Source: Batkoa obscura (taxonomy: Eukaryota; Entomophthoromycota; Entomophthoromycetes; Entomophthorales; Batkoaceae). Taken from it: a stretch of 64,000 nucleotides of DNA. Location of the stretch: assembly GCA_030770535.1 (NCBI GenBank), contig JASVEC010000014.1, positions 930,001 to 994,000 of the forward strand. The letters run 5' to 3'. Made by a program: the position numbers and the translations under genes. Shown here in pieces: positions 46,959-56,071 of this stretch. The notes beneath the pieces were generated by a model. The model did no database searches. It was not told the origin of the DNA and saw only the letters and a program-made list of their open reading frames with translations. Each line of letters starts with the position of its first letter. The stretch's first letter is position 1.

Positions 46959-48581
46959 ATGAGTGAACCACTATCAATAGTTCAAGTAAGGATTAGACCA
47001 GCATGTGATGAATGTTATAGAGTGAAAAGAAGATGCGATTCAACTATTCCTATTTGTAGTAGGTGTAAATTGAGAGGAAAAAAGTGTACAAGAAATAGAA
47101 AGAGTAGTCGAAAACCAAGGATGCACAACAATGAAGATTTTCATTCACAAACATTTTTATTATCTCAAACAAATAAAGTAAAAAGGAAAATAAAATTTAA
47201 AAGCATAATCATTTTAAATCATAGATATTTTAATCAGTACAAAATTTCTGTGGGCGGTAGCAGGTTTGACTCTAATACTTCAATGGCATCTGTTTTTCCT
47301 ATCAAAATGTTTCATTCCCCTTTAATATTTGATCAAACCTCTTATTTCTTTTATAACGCTGCACCAAATCAATTCCTTATTAGCTTCTTCAGTAAAATGC
47401 CATCAGTACCGTCAAAATCTAATACGTTAGAAGGAAAAGTCAGCATACATCATAGATTGCCACAACTTATATCTACCTATTTTGAAAAGGTTAATGTATT
47501 ATTGCCGCTATTTACTTACAATCAATTTATGAGTAAGAAAAGAGACGTGATATTGATTTGTTCTATAATGCTAGTTGCATTAACACATATCGATGATAGC
47601 GATGAGTTATCGTATACAAAAACATTTTTGAAAGATAAATTGTTAAAACATTTCCAACCAAGTCGATTGAAGATCAATTTAAGTAATATTCAATCGATGG
47701 TTATTTTGTTAAATGGACTAAAAGGGAGTAGTTCGGCTTTGCCATCTTACTATTTTTCCAATTTAAACAATTACTGTGTGCAATTAGGCTTACATTTGAA
47801 TTGTAAAAACGATATTGAAAGGAAACTATGCTATTCAGCAGCAGTATTTTTACTTTCTATAGATGATTCATACTCGAACTTATCATTTGATACCCACAGC
47901 TTATGGAAAAATGACAACATATCGCTCAAATTAAGTAGTACTATATCAACTGAAGTGATAATGCAATCAATAATGCTAACCTATTCCAACTATTGTTATA
48001 GATGCGGTTTGGTATTTAAGAACTTTTTTGATGCTACGATGCATATTAATGTACTAAATATAACCAATGCAAAAACAATAAAAATTAGCTATTTATTAGA
48101 AAATTTAATGAACACTACCACAGAAACGGCGATAAGTAGATTAGGGATGATCAAAAAAGCTGCATTATGTAAATCATTGTCTGACACCATTAATGTCATT
48201 ATTGGTCATATAAAGATTATTCATCATTCTAGTTGGTCACTTATATACAATATTAGATGTTTAGCATCATTTAACAACAGGGATTTTTTGTTCTCTAGAT
48301 ATATAATAAAAGAGAAACCAAAAGATGCCCATCTTTTAGAAGATAATATTCAGTCATTTATGTATCACAGTTCGAATTTGAAATCTAAATATTATTCGTC
48401 AATGCCATTCTTTGCCTTTTTAATAATAATTGATATTATCTCTGCTTACTCGAATTGGATAACTAATGGTCCTGCTTTGCTTGATCAAATATTAGATCAA
48501 TTTGATTTACTATCTAAAAACAATAATATGAGATTGGTATCTGCTATTAACCTTATAGTACAAATTGCTGTTAAAAAATAA
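46959..48581 (+). CDS. Zn(II)2Cys6 transcription factor paralogue 4
   Basis: An intact single exon of 540 aa with zinc-cluster cysteines at 16, 19, 26, 33, 36 and 43 (CDECYRVKRRCDSTIPIC, then SRCKLRGKKC) and a basic linker RNRKSSRKP. The family block VGGSRFDSNTSMASVFPIK is followed by the middle region YFEKVNVLLPLFTYNQF, GLKGSSSALPSYYFSNLNNY and DDSYSNLSFDTHSLW. The C-terminal half shares TMHINVLNITNAKTIKI with paralogue 3 (TMHINILNITNAKALKI), again supporting a recent split of this pair. There are no introns, unlike nearby cyclophilin. Confidence 0.9.
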   Translation: MSEPLSIVQVRIRPACDECYRVKRRCDSTIPICSRCKLRGKKCTRNRKSSRKPRMHNNEDFHSQTFLLSQTNKVKRKIKFKSIIILNHRYFNQYKISVGGSRFDSNTSMASVFPIKMFHSPLIFDQTSYFFYNAAPNQFLISFFSKMPSVPSKSNTLEGKVSIHHRLPQLISTYFEKVNVLLPLFTYNQFMSKKRDVILICSIMLVALTHIDDSDELSYTKTFLKDKLLKHFQPSRLKINLSNIQSMVILLNGLKGSSSALPSYYFSNLNNYCVQLGLHLNCKNDIERKLCYSAAVFLLSIDDSYSNLSFDTHSLWKNDNISLKLSSTISTEVIMQSIMLTYSNYCYRCGLVFKNFFDATMHINVLNITNAKTIKISYLLENLMNTTTETAISRLGMIKKAALCKSLSDTINVIIGHIKIIHHSSWSLIYNIRCLASFNNRDFLFSRYIIKEKPKDAHLLEDNIQSFMYHSSNLKSKYYSSMPFFAFLIIIDIISAYSNWITNGPALLDQILDQFDLLSKNNNMRLVSAINLIVQIAVKK

Positions 48582-49077
48582 AATTGATATGGGTTTATTT
48601 TTCAATCCAGTTTTATAAGAGGTTTTTAAATTTTAAGCTGCTTAAGAAATGACAAATCATGTAAGTTAAAAGTACTTCTAAATATCAAATAAATTGTCAC
48701 ATATCTGATAAACTCACATTGAAATAACATAATATTTAATATGGGGTATATTTAAAAAAGGATTAAAGCTATAAAAAAGTTGCCCAATTTTTAGTTCAAA
48801 TTTAAAAATATCATTATCTAACTTTGATCTACAACTAAACTGTATTCCTTTAACTTGCCTTTTATCCGCAAAATTCGCAAAAAATTAAAAATAGAAAAAA
48901 AATTATGCCTTAGATTTCAACTAACCAATATCAACAATGCTAATTTCAGTGAGGAAGATTTATTGTTATATGGCCACTCTTAGAATCATGTATAGATTGT
49001 TATAAATATTTGATTTATCAATTCGCTTTGTAAAGGTACCAAGTAAAGTATATATTCTTTAGTGTCTGTGATAAAAG
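48582..49077. other. Spacer between paralogues 4 and 5
   Basis: AT-rich. It lacks the CTTCCCATAAT block seen before paralogues 3 and 4. No gene seen. Confidence 0.35.
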
Positions 49078-50700
49078 ATGTGGCAGTCACAAACAATAAT
49101 TCAAACTAGGATTAGATCAGCGTGTGATGAATGTCATAGAACAAAAAGAGGATGTGATTTAACAATACCATCTTGTAGTGGGTGTAAAGAAAAAGAAGTG
49201 GTATGTACAAGAGATAGAAAAATCAAGAGAAAGCCAAGAATGTACAACAATGAGGACTTTCATTCAAAAACCTTCTTATTATCCCGGTCAACTAGAACTA
49301 AAAGGGAAGAAAGAGTTGAGGGTGAGGTAATTTTAAATCACAAATATTTTAGTCAGTTCATAATTTCTTCAAATGGTGCTCGGGTTAATTCTAATAACTC
49401 TATTGGCTCTTTCTTTCCCATTAAATTATTTCATTCTCCTGCTGTATTAGATGAAAACTTATATTCAATTTATAAGTTTGCTCCAAATCAATCCCTCAGT
49501 TTATTTTTTGATAAATTGCCTTCAATTGAGTCAAAATTTTCTATTGTAAAGGGAAGTATCAATGTTTACAATACTATGTCACAACTTATAACTATTTATT
49601 TTCAAAGAATCAATATAATATTACCACTATTCACTTATAATCAATTCATAAGTAAAGAAAGAGATAAAATATTAATTTATTCTATGATGTTAGTTGCTTT
49701 AGCTCGGAGTAAAGATAGAAAAAATTTATTGGACTTTGAAATATTTTTAAAGAATAAATTATTAAACTATTTCAAACCAAGTCGATTGAAGATCAACTTA
49801 AGCAGCATTCAAACAATGATTGTTTTATTGAACGGATTAAAAGGCAGTAGCTTGGCGCTACCATCTTATTATTTTTCAAACTTACACAATCATTGCATAT
49901 TATTGGGTTTACATTTAAATCATAAGAATGATATTGAAAGAATGTTGTGTTATTCAGCAGCGGTATATTTACTCTCAGTTGATGACCCTTATTCTACTTT
50001 GCTATTTGATACTCATGACTTGTGGAAAAAAGAAAAGACAATATTAAAACTAAGTGAGAATGAATCAGTTGAAGTAATAATGCAATTAATAATATCAATC
50101 TACTCAAATTACTGTTATAAGTGCGGTTTATATTACAAACATTATTTTGATCCTTTATTACACATCAATGTATTAAATATAACTAATGAAAAAACAATAA
50201 AGTTCAATCCTTTGTTACAAAAATTATTGGATTCTATTACTGAACGAGTAGTAAGTAAATTAGAAGCTATTAAACAAGACGTTTCGAATAAAGTAGTAGG
50301 TAACATCATTAACATACTTATTGACCATATCAAAATAATTTATTACTCTAACTGGGTTGAGTTATATTGTATTAAGTGGGCAGCATTAGATAGCGACAAA
50401 GAAGATTTATTTATTGACTTTTCACTGAACAAGGAGCCAAAGGATTTATCTATTTTAGAAAAGAATATTCAGTTGTTTATTATTCATAACCATAATCTGA
50501 AATCAAAATATTATTCTTCAACTCGGTTCTTCGCCTATTTACTAATTATTTTTTGCATTAAAATTTATTCAAAGTGGATGCCCAATGCTTCTGAGTTATT
50601 GAATCAAGTATTGGATCAATTTAATAAGTTATCTAAAGATATTAATCCAAGCATAAAGTCGGTTATCAATCTCATAGTCCAATTTGCTAAAAAGGATTGA
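49078..50700 (+). CDS. Zn(II)2Cys6 transcription factor paralogue 5
   Basis: An intact single exon of 540 aa starting MWQSQTIIQTRIRSACDECH. Zinc-cluster cysteines are at 16, 19, 26, 33, 36 and 43 (CDECHRTKRGC, then PSCSGCKEKEVVC), with basic linker RDRKIKRKP. The middle region reads YFQRINIILPLFTYNQF, IQTMIVLLNGLKGSSLALPS and DDPYSTLLFDTHDLW. In the C-terminal third it pairs with paralogue 2 (KLEAIKQDVSNKVVGNIINI against RLEAIKQANSNKVLNGIINI). The N-terminal half is nearer paralogue 3, so gene conversion between members is possible. Regulated genes are unknown. Confidence 0.9.
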   Translation: MWQSQTIIQTRIRSACDECHRTKRGCDLTIPSCSGCKEKEVVCTRDRKIKRKPRMYNNEDFHSKTFLLSRSTRTKREERVEGEVILNHKYFSQFIISSNGARVNSNNSIGSFFPIKLFHSPAVLDENLYSIYKFAPNQSLSLFFDKLPSIESKFSIVKGSINVYNTMSQLITIYFQRINIILPLFTYNQFISKERDKILIYSMMLVALARSKDRKNLLDFEIFLKNKLLNYFKPSRLKINLSSIQTMIVLLNGLKGSSLALPSYYFSNLHNHCILLGLHLNHKNDIERMLCYSAAVYLLSVDDPYSTLLFDTHDLWKKEKTILKLSENESVEVIMQLIISIYSNYCYKCGLYYKHYFDPLLHINVLNITNEKTIKFNPLLQKLLDSITERVVSKLEAIKQDVSNKVVGNIINILIDHIKIIYYSNWVELYCIKWAALDSDKEDLFIDFSLNKEPKDLSILEKNIQLFIIHNHNLKSKYYSSTRFFAYLLIIFCIKIYSKWMPNASELLNQVLDQFNKLSKDINPSIKSVINLIVQFAKKD

Positions 50701-51681
50701 AGTCATTTTTGGCACGCTTTCATAAGGATTTAATATTCCCCCTGTTCTTAAAAATCATAAAAGCAACAATTTTTTGGCGTTTGCCTAACATGGCAGTATT
50801 TTGTTCCTTTAAATATCAGAAGGTGTATCTATGAGGTAAATCTAGGAAAGAAGAAAGAACAGTTAGTCAAATCTTAGCCTGAGAAACGGGCTGTGAAGGA
50901 ATCAGTTATCAGACTAGGAAGCTAGATGTAAATCGACAGTATTAATTAACTATTTAATTATTTTAAAAAGCACTTAGCCTTAATTTTCGCTAGGGTAGTG
51001 GACAAAAGTGTGTCCATATTTATTAGTTAGTATTTTAGAAATTTTAAAGTAAAATAAATTAAAAAATTATATTTATAGAGTAATAATTCAATCTTATTTT
51101 AAAGTCATCTAAATTACATCTTTAGTATATTTGATGTAATTTTTGATATTTTTATCATTGATATAAGTTTGAACAAAATCCATAATTAAAGTTCATAGTA
51201 TGTTGTACTATGATCGAATTTATTTAACTTGGCTATTAGGAAAAACCTGCTGAAAGACATGCAGTGGAAAGCTTTTTGGAGTAATAGTAAATATAGTACT
51301 ATTACATTAATAGATAATCTATAATTTTATACACCTCCTGTCTTAAAAATTGAATAAATTAATAAAAAAACTTTGATAGCAATTGAATCCAAAGGTAAAT
51401 AAAAACAAAATACTATTATGAAAAACATGATGTCATTAATCATAATTGAATTAATTTTATTATAGTGTGTTTTATTTTTGTTTACTTTAGATTTAACTAT
51501 TATCAAGGAAATCTTATATCAGTTTGGTCAAATATTAAAAAATGCATGTATAATATTGAAAATCCTGTACCCTGTATGCTTTTGATTTATAAAACAGGAT
51601 AAAATTTTTAGGACTTTAGCATTCATTTGAGGCAAGATTAGCTTAATTTTGAAATATGTTTTGGGAAAATGGCCTTACATA
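50701..51681. other. Spacer between paralogues 5 and 6
   Basis: AT-rich apart from the small repeat fragment at about 50830-50945 that matches the patch at 45115-45490. No gene seen. Confidence 0.35.
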
Positions 51682-51779
51682 TGGGGATATATTTTATGTT
51701 TAACAATTTTATTAACAATTTTTCCGCTCAAATAGTGCTTAGAGGATGGAAAAGGTAATGAGCCAAAAAAACATACCCA
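51682..51779 (+). repeat. TATA-MITE copy 16
   Basis: 98 bp, TGGGGATA to CATACCCA, with a CATA left flank. It lies about 180 bp upstream of paralogue 6. Confidence 0.85.
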
Positions 51780-51958
51780 TATTAATATCATTGAATCAGC
51801 AAGTTATTTTAAAAAATGACTTATGATTAACAAAGCTTTCTAAGCATGAAGATTGTACTTAAATACAAAGTTAATTGATATAACTCTTAGTAATATTAGT
51901 CTACACTATTAAAAACTAAACCTTCAACTCTATATCTTTTCAGTTTTAATAAGCGAGG

Positions 51959-53555
51959 ATGAATGTGATAACACTTTAATAAAGCTAGGATTAGACAAGC
52001 ATGCGATCAATGTTACAAAGGTAAAAGGCAATGTAATTTATCAGTACCTATTTGTAGTTATTGTAAAAAACAAGGAAAGGTATGTACAGGGGAACGAAAA
52101 AGTAATAGAAGAGCAAAGGTATATAATGATGAAGAAATTCACTCAAAGACATTTTCATCATCTCAATCAAATAAAGCAAGGAGAGAAATTATTTTTAAGA
52201 GCACCATAATTTTAAACCATAGGTATTTTGGTCAGTCTAAAATTCGAGCGGGTGGAAATCGATCTGATTCTAATACCTCCATTGCCTCTTTTTTCCCCAT
52301 CAAAATGTTTCATTCTCCTGTTATGTTTGATCAAAGCTCTTATTCCTTTTATAATGTTGCTCCAAATCAATATCTCAATTCATTTTTTAATAAACTGCCA
52401 TCAGTTAAGTCAGAATCTACTGCTATAAAAAGTAGCGTTAGCATTTGTAATATAATGCCACAACTTATAACTCTTTATTTTCAGAGATATAACACGTTAC
52501 TACCATTATTCACTTATAATCAATTTATAAATAAGAAAAGAGACAAGATGTTAATTTATTCTATTATGTTAGTTAGCTTAACTGCGACCAATGATAGTCA
52601 AGATTTGCTGAACTTGAAAGTATTTTTAAAAGATAAGCTATTAGAACATTTCCAACCGAGTAAGTTAAAAATTAGCTTAAGTAGTATTCAATCAATGGTT
52701 ATATTATTAAACGGATTAAAAGGAAGTAGCTTTGCATTACCATCTTATTATTTCTCAAATATAAACAATCATTGTATGTTATTAGGTTTACATTTAAATT
52801 ATAAAGATGACATTGAAAGAAAACTATGTTACTCAGCAGTATTATTTTTAACTTCTATTGATGATCCTTATTCGGCTTTGTTATTTGATACTCATGACTT
52901 ATGGAAGAAAGAAAAGACAACAACAAACTCAAATAAAAATGAATCAACTGAGAAAATAATGAAGCTGATAGTGATAACATATTCTAATTGCTGTTATGAA
53001 TGTAGCTTATTTTTTAAGAAATCTTTTGATACGGTTTTAATAATTAATTCATCAAAGATAAGTAATGAAAGAGTAACAAAAATTGTCTGCACGTTAGTAG
53101 CTTTACTGAGTTCTATTACTAAAACTACAATAGGAAAACTAGAAACTATTAGAAAATGGATTTCTGATAAGACATCTAACGAAATCATTGATGCACTTAC
53201 TAGCCATATAAGAATTATTTATTATTCGATTTGGATTACTTTATACGATATTAAGCATGTATCTATACAAAGGAACAAAGAACACTTATTTTCTAAATAT
53301 ACAAAAAGAGGTCAAGCAAGGGATGTCAAACTTTTAAAAGCTAACCTTGAGAATTTTCTGACTTATAATTCAAAGTTAAAGCCAAGTTACTTTTCTCCCC
53401 TTCAGCTCTTTGCTTTCTTAATAGTCATTGGTGGTATCTCTGCACATGCTAAATGGCTCAATGAAACAATAGCCCAATTTAACAATTTGACTAAAAACAA
53501 TGGTAAGTTATTATCTTTTACCAAATTTATGGTGCAAATGTCTACTATAAAATAA
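51959..53555 (+). pseudogene. Zn(II)2Cys6 paralogue 6, open but without a usable start
   Basis: From 51975 to the stop at 53555 one frame stays open for 526 codons and contains the full family architecture: zinc cluster CDQCYKGKRQCNLSVPIC, then SYCKKQGKVC, then linker, FPIKMFHSPVMFDQS, YFQRYNTLLPLFTYNQF and GLKGSSFALPSYYFSNINNH. The expected ATG (51959) is one base out of frame with it and runs into a stop after six codons. The first in-frame Met is at 52305, after the zinc cluster. So either the gene died very recently by one small change, or it makes a product without the DNA-binding domain, or an unseen upstream exon exists. The last 40 residues are shorter than in sisters. Confidence 0.75.
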
Positions 53556-54218
53556 AATAAACTCTTTAAGTTTTGATAGCTTACTGTATTAGGTTTTCTC
53601 ATGTGAGAATATTGTGTTTCGGTATTTTACCAATGACTTTACTTAGTTTTACCTTGGGCAAAAGATAAACAAATAAACGAAATCAAGATACCCTTATCAT
53701 TTTAATACTTTATATACAATCAAGGTCATCACAAATAATAAACCAAAATTGAACTATGATATTGAATAGATTAAAGTACTTTGTTGTTTTTAATTTAAGT
53801 TTTTTTAATAGATTGAGTTTCTAATAACTGAAAAGAGTAAACCGTTATAAAAATTTGGCTCATAATATATGAGTCATAATTTCTGTGTCTAGTAAAAACA
53901 ATAAAATAATAAAATAATAAAATAATAAAACAATAAAACAATAAAATAATAAAATAATAAAATAATAAAATAATAAAATAATAGAACAACAAATTCTAAT
54001 TTTTTTAATTTTTTTAAAAGTAGTAAAACTCAATTTAATCTTTTCTTCTCTCATCATACTCACTCTTCCTATGACTTTGGTATGCAATTTTTCAGATACT
54101 ATAATATTAATACCATTATCAATTTCATGCAAATGGATGGATACTTCAGTATTGTAGCAGTTGTTGCTGAGGTATTGTAGATTTATCGACTTAATTAAAA
54201 TAGCTTTTAAATGATACT
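53556..54218. other. Spacer ending at a solo LTR
   Basis: It holds a minisatellite (53898-53985). On the minus strand (about 54170-54000) lies a short coding-looking stretch (TEVSIHLHEIDNGINIIVSE, then LHTKVIGRVSMM), cut off by the LTR at 54219. I do not recognise that fragment. Confidence 0.3.
53898..53985. repeat. 8-bp minisatellite (AATAAAAT)n
   Basis: About eleven tandem units of AATAAAAT, with C replacing the final T in two neighbouring units. Confidence 0.85.
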
Positions 54219-54682
54219 TGTGAAATCTGGTACTCAGTGTTTGGAGGCAAAAACAGCTATTGTTGGGTTGACTACACTATAAGTCGAAAGGTCTTAGTTT
54301 ATGTGACTAAGATAGACTTGGATTATGAGGAATAGCACGTAATAGGTTACAAGCTATATAAGACAAACGTAATAGACAATACTAATGTAAAATCTACGTA
54401 AAATATTATTAAGAAAACTTAGTGGCTTTATTAAATGTTCGAGATATCAGGGAATAATTCAGTTAAAAAGCCTCAAGCTATTATGTTTTAGAATCTCTTT
54501 TATACTCTGATAAGTATAAATATCAAAACGAGGGGAGAATATTCTTTGAGACGAAGATAGAAATTCTCATATCAAATCAAACTAAGAACGTGGGATTGAT
54601 TTTCTCTGAACTTGAGAACACAACAGCTTAGGTGATTGTTATGCTATAATTAACCATGGGACTGACAAAGCGATATTTCACA
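54219..54682 (-). mobile_element. Solo LTR, long subtype, without target duplication
   Basis: 464 bp, TGTGAAATC to ATTTCACA, the long LTR form, close to the copy at 8161-8621. Flanking 4-mers differ (TACT left, ACCA right), unlike the other two insertions. The right flank is the interior of the DDE transposon and the left flank is unrelated, so the LTR sits at a junction. Confidence 0.88.
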
Positions 54683-55574
54683 ACCAGATTTAATGGATTT
54701 AGATCATTATAATAAACAAGTTATATTAATATTATATTTTGGTGTTTTATATTTAAAAATGATAAAACAATAGGTAAAGTTTACTTTATTTATTTGAAAT
54801 ATTAAATTATGGTTCAGTATATACAGGAGATTGTTTAATCGATTTAATCTGTACAGAGCTTTTATCTAAAAAGTTTACAAAAATTAATATATAGAGAGAT
54901 ACAAGGAATCACTTTAGATCTCAAGAGTTCCTACATTATATGGGGATGTTTTTTTTGGGTTGATTATTTTTTCCATCTTTTAAGCGCTATTCGAATAAAA
55001 AAATTGTTAGTAAAATTCTTAAATACAAAAACACATCCCCATATGTTTAAACAAATTCATAAAATAAATAGTAGTTCAAATATTTATCTTAATTTTTTGT
55101 TGAGCATCATGGAAAAAGTATAGTTGATAGACATTTTGGAAACCTTTCAAAATGGAAGAGTAGCCTTGAAACATTAGATAAAATAGAAGATATTAATTGA
55201 TTAATTTCAAGATTTGAGATTTTTATTTTCGAACATAATAAAATTAATAACTCAACTGTTAATAATGGGAAAACAGATACAATTTTCAAAAAGTATGAAA
55301 GAAATAAAAATATAAAATAATATAAATACAATGTATCAAAAATTATTTACATTTCATTAAACGCGACAATAAATTACATTGTTATCCAGCATCTGATAAA
55401 TAAAAAAAAGAAATATAATTCCAATTAAAATTATAGAGTCTATAAAAAATAGAAAAATTAAAAGATCAATCCCAGCTTATTTTACAAAAATAACAGAGAA
55501 TTTAAAATTTTCAATATTTACTAAGCAAGTGAGTAGTTTATTGAATCATAGAAATTAATTATTAAATGTTGATA
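54683..55574 (+). mobile_element. DDE transposon, right copy, first part (5' truncated)
   Basis: Matches the left copy from just after its first catalytic Asp. Readable transposase pieces: YFGVLYLK, then GKVY; DLICTELLSKKFTKINI followed by RDTRNHFRSQEFLHY (second Asp context, usually WSD-G-HFR-E); and, after MITE copy 17, FFVEHHGKSIVDRHFGNLSK (third acidic residue). The copy has several stops and frameshifts. It stops at 55574, where the Gypsy element is inserted, and resumes at 63128. Confidence 0.75.
54941..55041 (-). repeat. TATA-MITE copy 17, inserted in the DDE transposon
   Basis: 101 bp after a TATA flank, between the second and third catalytic regions of the right transposon copy. Confidence 0.88.
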
Positions 55575-55974
55575 TGTGAAATCTGGTACTCAGGGTTTGG
55601 AGTCAAGAACAGCTATTGCTGGGTTGACTACACTATAAGTCAAAAGGTCTTAGTTTATGTGACTAAGATAGACTTGGGTTATGAGGAATAGCACGTAATA
55701 GGTTACAAGCTATATAAGACAAATAGAATAGACAATACTAATGTAAAATCTATGTAAAATACTATTAAGAAAACTTAGTGGCTTTATTAAATGTTCGAGA
55801 TATCAGGGATTAATTCAGTTAAAAAGCCTCGAACTATTATATTCTGTAAACTCTTTTATACTCTGAAAAGTATAAGTATCAAAATGAGAAGATAATATTC
55901 TTTTGGGTGGAACTAGAAATTCTCATAACAAATCAAAATAATTAACCATGGGACTGACAAAGCGATATTTCACA
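55575..55974 (-). repeat. LTR, downstream (3') copy
   Basis: 400 bp, short subtype, with inverted termini TGTGAAAT and ATTTCACA. It reads identical to 62728-63127. Confidence 0.95.
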
Positions 55975-55986
55975 TTTCCCTCCCTA
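55975..55986 (-). other. Polypurine tract of the Gypsy element
   Basis: On the minus strand a run of A and G directly abuts the 3' LTR, as required for plus-strand DNA priming in LTR elements. Confidence 0.75.
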
Positions 55987-56071
55987 TGATTTGATATAGT
56001 GAATTTTTATGGCTTACTTACCGAGAACCTATGAGATGGAATTTGACTAGTTACAAATTGTATTCATTGAA

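Noticed and set aside
53795-53992. Phe/Leu/Tyr-rich 65-codon frame
   Set aside because: Produced by the AATAAAAT minisatellite read on the minus strand.
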